In this document: piece by piece, positions 1-5,891 of the stretch
Numbering within the stretch: position 1 is the stretch's first letter
Layout of the letters: each line of letters opens with the position of its first letter
Source: a virus
Strand: one strand, 5' to 3'
IMG/VR virus record: IMGVR_UViG_3300047089_000307
Coordinates: 1-64,000 of that record
DNA: 64,000 nt
Program-made: the position numbers and the translations under genes
Notes under the pieces: generated by a model
Seen by the model: only the letters and a program-made list of their open reading frames with translations
Told to the model about the DNA's origin: nothing
Database searches by the model: none

Positions 1-190
1 GTCCCGCGCTTCTCTCCCCGCTCAAAAATTCCATTTTTTGCGCGCGAGGAGAGGGGGAAATAATTCGAAAAAGTGGTTGAGAGCCGGAGCGTCGCAGATT
101 CAGGTAGTTTTTCCCAGCTCACAGTCAAGTTTAGATCACTTTTCCGTACTTTCTAAGAGTATTCGAAAGTTACATTAATGTAGTTCGGAT
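1..190. other. AT-rich intergenic region
   Basis: No convincing ORF is present. The stretch is much more AT-rich than the rest of the window and holds short A/T runs (near 25-40 and 108-114) and a 12-bp perfect palindrome TACATTAATGTA at 171-182. It may hold promoters or operators for the flanking genes; nothing more specific can be said. Confidence 0.5.
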
Positions 191-439
191 TCAGGATGTG
201 CCCCGGAGGATCGCCATGGCCTCCATCGGGGACCCGGCGACCAGCATCTGCTCGTAGACGCGCTCGCCGTCAGGGCCGGAGACGTCGGGCAGCCGGTGCC
301 AGCCGGCGCCGTCGAGGGCGGGCTGGAAGTGCACGCGGCACCCGGCGTTCACCAGGCGCCAGGAGCAGAAGGCGAACACGCCCAGGCCGTCCTTGGACGC
401 GATGACGTGCCGGTGCGTGAGGTTATGCAGGAGCATCAG
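191..439 (-). CDS. hypothetical protein (82 aa)
   Basis: Minus-strand ORF. The longer open frame reaches 673, but the convincing part begins at the ATG at 439, which has GGAAGG about 8 nt upstream. The protein starts MLLHNLTHRHVIASKDG and contains an acidic/proline-containing middle (DGAGWHRLPDVSG). No domain is recognised. It is divergent from the small + strand genes that follow. Confidence 0.6.
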   Translation of the reverse strand: MMLLHNLTHRHVIASKDGLGVFAFCSWRLVNAGCRVHFQPALDGAGWHRLPDVSGPDGERVYEQMLVAGSPMEAMAILRGTS

Positions 440-493
440 GGCGTGCCTTCCGGGTATCTTGCGGTCTTGGCTGACCGAGGGTAGCCTGCTGAG

Positions 494-583
494 ATGAGCG
501 AGGGGAAAACCAGGGCCGTCTTCTGCCAGTCCTGCGAGTGCGCTGAGGAGGAGCTGAGGGCCAGTGCCTGCGAGCGAGGCTAA
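494..583 (+). CDS. small Cys-containing protein (29 aa)
   Basis: The tiny ORF starts MSEGKTRAVFCQSCECAEEE and has a C-x2-C-x-C cluster suggestive of metal binding. Its ATG lies 6 nt after TAGCCT (482-487), the spacing expected of a leaderless transcript. Its 3' end overlaps the next gene and carries that gene's GAGGAGG ribosome binding site, so the two are probably coupled. Function unknown. Confidence 0.5.
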   Translation: MSEGKTRAVFCQSCECAEEELRASACERG

Positions 584-1121
584 GCAGCAGCAGTACATTT
601 CCGTGGCCGGAATGCTATCGGAGCTCGCGCAGGCCGGCGAGGCGGGAATGGCGACGGGGGAGCTGTCGCGCAAGTTCGCCTACCGCGACTCCTATGGCGG
701 TGAGCTTCAGCGCCTGCTCGCGGAGGCGAACACGCTGCTGGCCACCCAGGCGCGCATGGGCAACATCACCAGGTCCGCGACCATGGAGCCCTCCGCGTAC
801 TACCACAACACCCCGAACCGCCGGTGGTTCATCACCGTCGCGGGCCGTGAGTACCTCGCCGCGGGCGGGCGGATGGAGATCGCCCGGCGTGCCCGCGCGG
901 AAGCCAGCCGTGCCCGCGAGGAGAAGCGGCTGCGCCGGGAGCAGGCCCGTGAGGAAGGCACGGCACTGCTGGGAGCAGCTGCCGGGAGCATGATCCTGCG
1001 CGACGCGGTGATCTGCCAGCTGCGAGCGCAGGGCGACCTTACCCTTGAAGACATCGGGAGCCTGACCGGGCTGACCCGGGAGCGCGTCCGGCAGATCGCC
1101 CGGGACGGGGGAGTGACGTGA
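564..1121 (+). CDS. DNA-binding protein with sigma-70 region 4-like HTH
   Basis: This 185-aa protein begins at a GTG with GAGGAGG upstream. The N-terminal half (about residues 10-100) looks like a winged helix, ending in RRWFITVAGREYLAAGG. An Arg/Glu-rich helix follows (about 105-135). The C-terminus LTLEDIGSLTGLTRERVRQI is a near-textbook sigma-70 region 4.2 helix-turn-helix. No sigma region 2 is present, so it is more likely a regulator or anti-host transcription factor than a full sigma factor. The stop overlaps the next GTG (GTGA), so it heads a small operon. Confidence 0.8.
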   Translation: MPASEAKQQQYISVAGMLSELAQAGEAGMATGELSRKFAYRDSYGGELQRLLAEANTLLATQARMGNITRSATMEPSAYYHNTPNRRWFITVAGREYLAAGGRMEIARRARAEASRAREEKRLRREQAREEGTALLGAAAGSMILRDAVICQLRAQGDLTLEDIGSLTGLTRERVRQIARDGGVT

Positions 1122-1264
1122 TCACCATCGCGGGGCCGCTGGCCGGCCTTCAGCTCATCATGGCCGCGGGCATGGCCGGCCTGCTGCTGGCCGTCATCAT
1201 CGGGGCGGTCAGCGAGTGGCGCGGAAGGGCGGTCAGCGAGTGGCGCGGAAGGCAGGGCCGGTGA
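1118..1264 (+). CDS. small membrane protein with tandem repeat (48 aa)
   Basis: A GTG start overlaps the upstream stop. Residues about 9-30 form one hydrophobic segment rich in Leu, Ala, Gly and Ile. The C-terminus carries AVSEWRGR twice, encoded by a perfect 24-bp tandem duplication. Its stop overlaps the GTG of the next ORF. Function unknown; the pair of tiny membrane proteins could be membrane effectors. Confidence 0.5.
   Translation: MITIAGPLAGLQLIMAAGMAGLLLAVIIGAVSEWRGRAVSEWRGRQGR
1205..1252 (+). repeat. 24-bp perfect tandem repeat
   Basis: Two adjacent identical 24-bp copies (1205-1228 and 1229-1252) lie in frame inside the small membrane protein gene and add eight residues without shifting the frame. 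Confidence 0.85.
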
Positions 1265-1341
1265 GGTCGCTGCTGAGGGACGCGTGGCTCCCGCTCGCCG
1301 TGGCGCTGCTGCTGGCCGTCGCCTGGCTTGTCCTCACGTAA
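1261..1341 (+). CDS. small single-pass membrane peptide (26 aa)
   Basis: A GTG start overlaps the previous TGA (GTGA). The peptide has a charged start (MRSLLRDAW) followed by one hydrophobic segment (LPLAVALLLAVAWLVLT) running to the C-terminus. Translational coupling to the preceding membrane peptide is likely. Function unknown. Confidence 0.45.
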   Translation: MRSLLRDAWLPLAVALLLAVAWLVLT

Positions 1342-1383
1342 TGGTTTGCAGTATCACGCAGTCTTCGGTACTGTTCCTTTACT

Positions 1384-1436
1384 AAGGCCCGGGAAGCGCC
1401 CGCGCGGGGCGTGACAGCGGCCCCTTCCCGGGCCTT
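1384..1436. promoter_or_regulatory. 12-bp perfect inverted repeat in a 5' leader
   Basis: AAGGCCCGGGAA (1384-1395) and TTCCCGGGCCTT (1425-1436) are perfect complements around a 29-nt GC-rich loop. There is no U tract after it, so it is a poor terminator. It sits in the leader of the DUF7873-like gene and could block or attenuate transcription. Confidence 0.5.
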
Positions 1437-1470
1437 CTCCCATTCCCGGTACCCGGCAAGAAGGAACGTC

Positions 1471-2226
1471 ATGACTGCACTGCACCAGGTCATCGCCATT
1501 GAGCGCGGCGTCGCGGACGACACGGACAAGCACGTCGCCGACATCAGGCGCGTGCTGGCGGTCGGCGGCGAGAACGACCCGCTGACCGGCATCTCCCGGA
1601 CGTATGAGTCCGCGCGGGAGAACGGCGATGAGCTGCCCGCGCAGGCCCGCCGGGTCCAGTTCACCGTCACGGAGCTGCTGGAGCGCGCCCAGGCGCACAT
1701 GACGCGGCTGTTCGACCTCAAGCTCACGCGCGAGTGGGGCAACTGCTCGGCCCGCGGCGACATCGTCCTGCCGGACGGTACGGTCCTGGTCCGGGACGTC
1801 CCGGCCGGTTACATGCTGTTCCTGGAGGCCCAGCTGAAGGAGCTGATCAAGCTCATCGAGCAGCTGCCGCAGCTGAACCCCGCCCTGGACTGGGACGATG
1901 AGGACCCGGCGCTGCCCGCGGGCGTGTGGAAGGCCGCGCCGAAGCGCACGGTCCGGACGATCAAGGTCCCGCAGGTCCAGGTCCTGTACGCGGCGACGGA
2001 CCACCACCCGGCGCAGGTCCGCCAGTATGACACCGACATCATCGAGGGCTACTGGACTGAGGTGAGGTTCAGCGGCCAGCTGCCCGCCCGGGAAATCCAG
2101 GCGATGCGCGCTCGCGCCACTGCGGTGCTGCACGCGGTGAAGTACGCCCGTGAGCAGGCGAACACCCTGACGGTGGACGACCGGAAGGCCGGCGAGGACA
2201 TCCTCGGGTACGTCTTCGGTGGCTGA
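1471..2226 (+). CDS. DUF7873-like phage protein
   Basis: This 251-aa protein starts MTALHQVIAIERGVADD at an ATG with AAGGA upstream. Its layout matches my memory of a family common in actinobacteria and their phages (DUF7873): a short N-terminal helical part, a region like RRVQFTVTELLERAQAHM, a central LADVP/RDVPAGYMLFLE-type motif, VLYAATDHHPAQ near residue 180, and an acidic C-terminal stretch ending in GYVFGG. Molecular function is unknown. The open frame extends upstream to 1411, but that part overlaps the hairpin leader. Confidence 0.75.
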   Translation: MTALHQVIAIERGVADDTDKHVADIRRVLAVGGENDPLTGISRTYESARENGDELPAQARRVQFTVTELLERAQAHMTRLFDLKLTREWGNCSARGDIVLPDGTVLVRDVPAGYMLFLEAQLKELIKLIEQLPQLNPALDWDDEDPALPAGVWKAAPKRTVRTIKVPQVQVLYAATDHHPAQVRQYDTDIIEGYWTEVRFSGQLPAREIQAMRARATAVLHAVKYAREQANTLTVDDRKAGEDILGYVFGG

Positions 2227-2228
2227 TA

Positions 2229-2603
2229 GTGCGGAATGACTGCCCGGACCGGGATCGCTGCTCCCGCCTGGGCGGGACCTGCCAGTGCGCTGACGAGGAA
2301 TCCCGGAAGGCCCGTGAGGCTTATGCCTGCCCGCAGTGCGGCCCGGACCCGCGCGGCATGCTCGCGCACGGTGAGGCGCACCATGCGGGGCCGCCGGGCA
2401 ACGACGGCGTGTACTACGAGCGGCTGCGCGAAGGCGCGGTCGCTCGCACGGTTTCAGTGCGCGATGATGCTGCCCTGGTTGACGTCGACAGTGACGGGTT
2501 CGTGCTCGGCGTGGAGGTGCTGGACGGCGGTGACTGGCGGGACGCGCTCGCGAACCTTGCCAGGGCCGGCCGGCTGGCGGTCCCCCGGAAGGGCGGTGCC
2601 TGA
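2229..2603 (+). CDS. zinc-finger plus DUF2283-like protein
   Basis: This 124-aa protein begins at a GTG 3 nt after the previous stop. Residues 5-40 carry Cys pairs (CPDRDRC, CQC, CPQC). Residues about 60-105 contain GAVARTVSVRDDAALVDVD and GFVLGVEVLD, the signature of DUF2283, a small beta-rich domain of unknown function. It overlaps the next gene by ATGA, so they are co-translated. Confidence 0.7.
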   Translation: MRNDCPDRDRCSRLGGTCQCADEESRKAREAYACPQCGPDPRGMLAHGEAHHAGPPGNDGVYYERLREGAVARTVSVRDDAALVDVDSDGFVLGVEVLDGGDWRDALANLARAGRLAVPRKGGA

Positions 2604-2869
2604 TGGCCGGCTCTTACCAGCACATGGTGAACCGTAACGGCCGGCTGCTCGGCAACGAGTCGTTCACGGGCATGATCGAGAACCTCGGCGACGCTTACGA
2701 GGCGGCGCAGGAGTGCTACGGGATGATCTGGTACCTGGCTGACGTGATCGCGGGGGAGACGCTCGGCCGGGAGACCGCCCGCGGCGACCGGATCGCGATC
2801 ATCGAGGAGGCCCGGCAGCACTACCGGGACGGGCTGAGGCTCGGCGGGGTAAGCGGGCAGCGGTCATGA
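2603..2869 (+). CDS. hypothetical protein (88 aa)
   Basis: An ATG overlaps the upstream TGA. The protein is mostly helical, with AYEAAQECYGMIWYLADVIA followed by a basic/acidic C-terminal helix. No domain recognised; it lies in a tightly packed run of small phage genes. Confidence 0.65.
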   Translation: MAGSYQHMVNRNGRLLGNESFTGMIENLGDAYEAAQECYGMIWYLADVIAGETLGRETARGDRIAIIEEARQHYRDGLRLGGVSGQRS

Positions 2870-3072
2870 GCATGACGGACGGCTTCATTGATCGTGAGTC
2901 AGAGGCCATCGCCCGGTGCACGCGCGCCATTGACGGCCTGATTGGCGGGGAGGCCAAGGGGCGCGTCCTGCGTTACCTGAACGACCGGTACGGCTGGGCA
3001 CTTCCCCTCGGGGAGCGCGGAGTCACCCACACCGCGGACTGCGAGCCGGAGAAGGGGGATGCCCTGGCATGA
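2866..3072 (+). CDS. hypothetical protein (68 aa)
   Basis: It overlaps the preceding gene by 4 nt (ATGA). The protein contains IGGEAKGRVLRYLNDRYG, a helical segment, and ends with an acidic tail. No domain is recognised. Confidence 0.6.
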   Translation: MSMTDGFIDRESEAIARCTRAIDGLIGGEAKGRVLRYLNDRYGWALPLGERGVTHTADCEPEKGDALA

Positions 3073-3452
3073 TGCGCGCGTGCCGGCGTGAGTGGTACTT
3101 GCGCAGGCACGCGGCCGGCCGGGTGGCCAGGGAGTCACGCCTCTTGCGGGCATTCTGCGATTACTGCACTACCCGCAGGAGGTTCGTGCTGTACCGGGAC
3201 GGCGGCGCGGACGCGCAGTCCTGCTACCGGCACGTGCTGGCCATGATGGAGGACTCGCTCGCCGGCCTGGAGGTCGTGGCGGAGGCTCCCGGGCAAATCG
3301 AGTTGCGGGACCTCCGGAAGTCTCGTACAGTATTAATTGCCTCAAGGGGATCGGGCAGGCGGCCCTTCGCACTAGGAGGGCCGCCCTCCCCCCCGGAGGC
3401 ACCAAGAGTCTCAGGCAGTCTGAAAAAGGACTTGGCACCGGCCAGGTCATGA
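3069..3452 (+). CDS. basic hypothetical protein (127 aa)
   Basis: It overlaps the preceding gene by 4 nt. The N-terminus is very basic (MMRACRREWYLRRHAAGRVA) and includes FCDYC. The last third, after about residue 85, is Pro/Ser-rich and overlaps a promoter-like element at 3320-3336, so the true C-terminus could be longer than functionally needed. Function unknown. Confidence 0.55.
   Translation: MMRACRREWYLRRHAAGRVARESRLLRAFCDYCTTRRRFVLYRDGGADAQSCYRHVLAMMEDSLAGLEVVAEAPGQIELRDLRKSRTVLIASRGSGRRPFALGGPPSPPEAPRVSGSLKKDLAPARS
3320..3336 (+). promoter_or_regulatory. phage promoter-like element before the tRNA array
   Basis: GTCTCGTACAGTATTAA resembles the recurring element GTCTYTTAGNGTATWRT and contains a -10-like TATTAA. 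It lies inside the 3' end of the upstream gene and points toward the small ORF at 3467 and the tRNA array. Confidence 0.4.
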
Positions 3453-3466
3453 GCTACGGTAGGGAC

Positions 3467-3571
3467 ATGAGCACGACCCGGATCATCGCGAAGCAGGACG
3501 GCACTTACGCCGCCCCGCAGATGCGTGATGCCTGGAATCACTCCTTCCTAGCGAGGACGCGTCCCAGGTAG
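3467..3571 (+). CDS. small hypothetical protein (34 aa)
   Basis: MSTTRIIAKQDGTYAAPQ begins exactly 6 nt after TACGGT (3455-3460), suggesting leaderless expression. An alternative in-frame ATG is at 3449. Function unknown. Confidence 0.4.
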   Translation: MSTTRIIAKQDGTYAAPQMRDAWNHSFLARTRPR

Positions 3572-3593
3572 GGCCGGAAGTCAATGACGACTG

Positions 3594-3634
3594 AGGCCCC
3601 GGGGGACATCCCAAGGGGCCTTTCTCATTTTCAA
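3594..3634 (+). terminator. rho-independent terminator before the tRNA array
   Basis: AGGCCCC (594-600) pairs with GGGGCCT (615-621), followed by TTCTCATTTT. It closes the transcription unit of the small genes. Confidence 0.65.
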
Positions 3635-3647
3635 CTTCATAACGCAA

Positions 3648-3720
3648 GGGCTGCTGGTGTAATGGCGTAGCACAAGAGCTTCCAAACCTCTTGGTCCGGG
3701 TTCGATCCCTGGGTGGCCTG
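3648..3720 (+). tRNA. tRNA-Trp (CCA)
   Basis: A full cloverleaf is present. The acceptor GGGCTGC pairs with GTGGCCT, the anticodon loop TTCCAAA gives CCA, the T-loop is TTCGATC, and the discriminator is G73 as usual for Trp. One C-C mismatch closes the anticodon stem. Confidence 0.8.
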
Positions 3721-3845
3721 CTGGTTCCCACGCTGCACGACCGGGCTGGACGGAACCGTAACTTGATACCTCAACAGTGATGAGCAAATGCTCAGGGATC
3801 GCGGGAGGGCCTTGTGTCCGTTCGACCGGGTCTGCCTGGGCAGAT

Positions 3846-3919
3846 GGGACCTTAGCTCAGCCAGGGAGAGCACCTGCGTGGCACGCAGGGGGTCGCGGGT
3901 TCAATTCCCGCAGGTTCCA
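3846..3919 (+). tRNA. tRNA-Ala (GGC)
   Basis: The acceptor GGGACCT/AGGTTCC carries the alanine identity pair G3-U70. The anticodon stem CCTGC/GCAGG encloses GTGGCAC (GGC). T-loop TTCAATT, A73. Confidence 0.88.
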
Positions 3920-3923
3920 CTTC

Positions 3924-3995
3924 GGGCCGGTAGCTTAACGGTAGAGCGATTGCCTTGCAAGCAATTAGGCCAGGGTTCGAATCCCTGTTGGTCCA
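3924..3995 (+). tRNA. tRNA-Ala (TGC)
   Basis: Acceptor GGGCCGG/TTGGTCC again has G3-U70. The loop CTTGCAA gives TGC. T-loop TTCGAAT, A73. Confidence 0.88.
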
Positions 3996-4072
3996 CGGCC
4001 GCGGTAGCGAGTTCGACTCTCGTCGCATCCACGCACGGGTGCGTACCTCAACGGATAGAGGACGGCACTTAT
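3996..4072 (+). other. tRNA halves in permuted order (3' half then 5' half)
   Basis: A 3' half (3997-4031: anticodon stem GGCCG, T-arm GCGAG-TTCGACT-CTCGT, acceptor CGCATCC, A73) is followed after 5 nt by a 5' half (4037-4072: acceptor GGGTGCG, a textbook D-arm TA-CCTC...GAGG, anticodon stem CGGCA and loop up to TAT). The two acceptor strands pair 7 of 7 (one G-U), and the anticodon strands pair 4 of 5. The next tRNA starts immediately at 4073. Either a permuted tRNA gene or the remains of a tandem duplication. Confidence 0.6.
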
Positions 4073-4146
4073 CTAGGTATGGCGCAGTTTGGTAGCGCGC
4101 CGGGTTCGGGACTCGGAGGCCGCAGGTTCAAATCCTGCTATCTAGA
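4073..4146 (+). tRNA. tRNA-Pro (CGG)
   Basis: Acceptor CTAGGTA/TATCTAG, D-arm TGGCGCAG...GCGC, anticodon stem CCGGG/CTCGG with loop TTCGGGA (CGG), T-loop TTCAAAT, A73. Confidence 0.88.
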
Positions 4147-4152
4147 CTTTTT

Positions 4153-4227
4153 CGGGTTGTAGCTTAGCTTGGTGAAAGCGCGCGGCTGGGGGCCGCGAGA
4201 GCGCAGGTTCGAATCCTGCCTGCCCGA
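4153..4227 (+). tRNA. tRNA-Pro (GGG)
   Basis: Acceptor CGGGTTG/CTGCCCG (one mismatch), anticodon stem CGCGG/CCGCG with loop CTGGGGG (GGG), T-loop TTCGAAT, A73. Confidence 0.85.
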
Positions 4228-4231
4228 CGAG

Positions 4232-4391
4232 GGAAGCAGGAAGGTGGGCTTAGAAGCAGCCATCCTTTAAAGAGCGCGGTCATGCTGCCTTTTGTCTGAG
4301 GGCGCCAGCGGTAAGAGCTGGCACGCTAGCGGGCGGAAGGGTAAACGGGGAATCGCCCTGGCGTAACAGCACACCTGTTTTCCTGGAGCAC
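4232..4391 (+). ncRNA. structured RNA with a 23S rRNA GTPase-centre-like hairpin
   Basis: Bases about 4240-4277 closely match the conserved core of the L11/thiostrepton-binding region of bacterial 23S rRNA (helix 43 region, E. coli about 1055-1090). The run GGCTTAGAAGCAGCCAT (4247-4263) is identical to the rRNA, and TTTAAAGA follows as in rRNA. The helix 44 loop is not conserved. The segment is probably closed by GGAAGCAGG (4232-) pairing with CCTGTTTTCC (about 4376-4385). A second, weaker resemblance to later 23S sequence is seen near 4341-4362. It sits between tRNAs, not in an rRNA operon. Confidence 0.6.
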
Positions 4392-4401
4392 CGGGAAGTT
4401 A

Positions 4402-4474
4402 CGGATACGAGGGAGACGGATAACCCGCCTGGTCTGGGGCCAGGAAAAACTCAGTTCGACCCTGAGGTATCCGA
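4402..4474 (+). tRNA. tRNA-Pro (TGG) with C33
   Basis: Acceptor CGGATAC/GTATCCG pairs perfectly; anticodon stem CCTGG/CCAGG is perfect and encloses TCTGGGG, so the anticodon is TGG but position 33 is C instead of U. T-loop TTCGACC, A73. Position 8 is G rather than U. Confidence 0.7.
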
Positions 4475-4484
4475 CTGAAGCGGT

Positions 4485-4498
4485 CCCCCGTCAGGGGG
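4485..4498. other. short GC hairpin
   Basis: CCCCC-GTCA-GGGGG followed by TTAAAAA. It may be an RNA processing or weak termination signal within the array. Confidence 0.3.
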
Positions 4499-4505
4499 TT
4501 AAAAA

Positions 4506-4548
4506 CGGGCGTGGCCGAGTGGCGCCGCTGTGAAAAGAACGCCCGCCA
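4506..4548 (+). ncRNA. mini tRNA-like hairpin ending in CCA
   Basis: CGGGCGT (4506-4512) and ACGCCCG (4539-4545) form a perfect 7-bp acceptor-like stem directly followed by CCA. The inside keeps a D-arm-like GGCCGAGTGGC but lacks anticodon and T arms. It may be a deleted tRNA or a small acceptor-like RNA. Confidence 0.35.
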
Positions 4549-4549
4549 T

Positions 4550-4621
4550 GTGCCTTTGGCGTAAGGGGAAACGCGCCTGGTTGAAGCCCAGGGGTTCGCG
4601 GTTCGATTCCGTGGGGGTGCA
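4550..4621 (+). tRNA. tRNA-Phe (GAA)
   Basis: Acceptor GTGCCTT/GGGGTGC (with wobbles), D-stem GCGT/ACGC, anticodon stem CCTGG/CCAGG with loop TTGAAGC (GAA), A73. Position 37 is G instead of the usual A. Confidence 0.8.
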
Positions 4622-4622
4622 C

Positions 4623-4693
4623 GGGGTAGTTGGTTAACGGTAAACCAAGAGCCTTCCAAGCTTTGACTGCGGGTTCGAATCCCGTCTGCCCTT
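4623..4693 (+). tRNA. tRNA-Gly (TCC)
   Basis: Acceptor GGGGTAG/CTGCCCT, D-stem GGTT/AACC, loop CTTCCAA (TCC), T-loop TTCGAAT, T73 as expected for Gly. Confidence 0.88.
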
Positions 4694-4698
4694 CGGTA

Positions 4699-4774
4699 AA
4701 CGCTCGCAGTCAGGATAGGCGCGGTTCTTCGGGATTGCGTAATGGCCTGGCCCACTGGGAGCCAAGCGAGTGTT
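4699..4774 (+). other. unassigned structured segment
   Basis: ACGCTCGC (4699-4706) can pair with GCGAGTGT (about 4767-4774), closing a 60-nt internal region. No tRNA arms can be assigned. Confidence 0.25.
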
Positions 4775-4777
4775 TAT

Positions 4778-4846
4778 GCCGCAGCGCACGGCCTGCGACT
4801 CCCCCTTCGTACGGGGGACGGCCCGGTTCGACCCCGGGTTGCGGCT
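4778..4846 (+). tRNA. tRNA-Thr (CGT)
   Basis: Acceptor GCCGCAG/TTGCGGC, anticodon stem CCCCC/GGGGG with loop TTCGTAC (CGT), T-loop TTCGACC, T73. The D-arm is short (16 nt between acceptor and anticodon stem) and position 8 is C. Confidence 0.65.
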
Positions 4847-4997
4847 CTGCTCGTAAGGTCACCACGCGACTGTCACAGGGAGCGCGGCCCTGAGGGGAAG
4901 CACGGCCGCTGCGAACCCGGGACTTGTTAAGCCATCCACATCACGGTCGTTAGCCGGCTGCCTCCGGGCGTGGCTCTTACACTGGCAAGTCCCATCT
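4847..4997 (+). other. spacer without assignable tRNA
   Basis: About 150 nt containing GC hairpins (for example GCGGCC...GGCCGC near 4885-4910) but no complete cloverleaf or ORF that I can support. Confidence 0.3.
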
Positions 4998-5068
4998 GCG
5001 CTGCAAGCATTGTGGTGATGCAGAGGACTCTTAATCCTCGGAGCGGGGTTCGATCCCCTGGTGGCGCA
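4998..5068 (+). tRNA. tRNA-Lys (CTT)
   Basis: Acceptor GCGCTGC/GTGGCGC, D-stem GCAT/ATGC, anticodon stem GAGGA/TCCTC with loop CTCTTAA (CTT), T-loop TTCGATC, A73. Confidence 0.85.
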
Positions 5069-5069
5069 C

Positions 5070-5142
5070 GCGCGGCTAGTCCAATGGCAGAGGCGCCGGA
5101 CTCAAGATCCGGGCGATCCGGGTTCGAGTCCCGGGCTGCGCA
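5070..5142 (+). tRNA. tRNA with CAA anticodon, short variable loop
   Basis: Acceptor GCGCGGC/GCTGCGC, anticodon stem CCGGA/TCCGG with loop CTCAAGA (CAA, leucine codon UUG), T-loop TTCGAGT, A73. The variable loop is only GCGAT, whereas leucine tRNAs normally have a long arm, so charging with leucine is not assured. Confidence 0.75.
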
Positions 5143-5146
5143 CCGT

Positions 5147-5217
5147 TTCCCTCTCGTTCAATGGCAGGACGCCTGACTCTGAATCAGGCAATTGAGGTTC
5201 GAGTCCTCGGAGGGAAG
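5147..5217 (+). tRNA. tRNA-Gln (CTG)
   Basis: Acceptor TTCCCTC/GAGGGAA with the U1-A72 pair and G73 expected of Gln; stem CCTGA/TCAGG with loop CTCTGAA (CTG). Confidence 0.9.
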
Positions 5218-5222
5218 CTCAT

Positions 5223-5296
5223 GTCCGGGTAGGCAACTGGCAGACCACTCGCCTTGAGGTGGCGTGATGCTGTGGGTTCGAATCCCATCCTGGATA
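5223..5296 (+). tRNA. tRNA-Leu (GAG), shortened variable arm
   Basis: Acceptor GTCCGGG/CCTGGAT, loop TTGAGGT (GAG), T-loop TTCGAAT, A73 with an encoded CCA at 5297-5299. The variable region is much shorter than in cellular leucine tRNAs. Confidence 0.75.
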
Positions 5297-5300
5297 CCAA

Positions 5301-5371
5301 TGCCCTCTCGTTTAACGGCAGGACGCCGGGCTTTGGCCCCGGTAGTCGAGGTTCGAATCCCCGGGGGGCAG
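5301..5371 (+). tRNA. tRNA-Gln (TTG)
   Basis: Acceptor TGCCCTC/GGGGGCA with U1-A72 and G73; anticodon stem CCGGG/CCCGG with loop CTTTGGC (TTG). Confidence 0.88.
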
Positions 5372-5375
5372 CAGT

Positions 5376-5449
5376 GCCGCTTTAGCTCAGATGGCTAGAG
5401 CAGCCGCCTTGTAAGCGGCAGGTCGCCGGTTCGAGGCCGGCAAGCGGCT
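5376..5449 (+). tRNA. tRNA-Thr (TGT)
   Basis: Acceptor GCCGCTT/AAGCGGC, anticodon stem GCCGC/GCGGC with loop CTTGTAA (TGT), T73. All stems are complete. Confidence 0.92.
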
Positions 5450-5453
5450 CCGC

Positions 5454-5526
5454 GCCTGACTAGCTCTAGCGGTAGAGCGTCGCCATGGTAAGGCGAAGGT
5501 CATCGGTTCGAATCCGATGTCAGGCT
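5454..5526 (+). tRNA. tRNA-Thr (GGT)
   Basis: Acceptor GCCTGAC/GTCAGGC, anticodon stem TCGCC/GGCGA with loop ATGGTAA (GGT), T-loop TTCGAAT, T73. Confidence 0.92.
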
Positions 5527-5530
5527 CTTT

Positions 5531-5602
5531 GCAGACGTGGCGCAACGGTAGCGTATTACCTTGCCAAGGTAATGGTTGCGGGTTCGAGTCCCGTCGTCTG
5601 CT
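5531..5602 (+). tRNA. tRNA-Gly (GCC)
   Basis: Acceptor GCAGACG/CGTCTGC, anticodon stem TTACC/GGTAA with loop TTGCCAA (GCC), T73, followed by an encoded CCA (5603-5605). Confidence 0.92.
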
Positions 5603-5606
5603 CCAC

Positions 5607-5691
5607 GCGCGGGTGGTTGGAATTGGCAGACACGCACGGCTCAGACCCGTGTGGCCGCAAGGTCGTGAGGGTTCGAGTCCCTCTTCGCGCA
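5607..5691 (+). tRNA. tRNA-Leu (CAG)
   Basis: Acceptor GCGCGGG/TTCGCGC, anticodon stem CACGG/CCGTG with loop CTCAGAC (CAG), a normal long variable arm, T-loop TTCGAGT, A73. Confidence 0.9.
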
Positions 5692-5747
5692 CTAGGTGAC
5701 CCGGTAAACGTGGCGCTGCCGCGGCAACCGCAATCCGGGCACTCCCT

Positions 5748-5833
5748 GGAAGGCTCGCATAGCTGGCTTATTGCGCTGCCCTGCTAAGGCAGTTCGGATA
5801 ATACCGACGCGGGTTCGAATCCCGCGCCTTCCT
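5748..5833 (+). tRNA. tRNA-Ser (GCT)
   Basis: Acceptor GGAAGGC/GCCTTCC, anticodon stem CTGCC/GGCAG with loop CTGCTAA (GCT), long variable arm, T-loop TTCGAAT. The discriminator is T rather than the usual G. Confidence 0.85.
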
Positions 5834-5891
5834 CTGGATTCGCGTGAGGTACCGAAATGGCGCAAGCCTGTGAAGCGTGAGTCCTTCAAAT

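Noticed and set aside
4232-4391. A host rRNA operon or contaminating rRNA gene
   Set aside because: Only about 40 nt match 23S rRNA, the flanks are tRNAs, and the rest of the segment folds on its own.
5834-5891. A second histidine tRNA upstream of Ser(GGA)
   Set aside because: A CTGTGAA loop exists, but no acceptor or T-arm can be paired without overlapping the serine tRNA.
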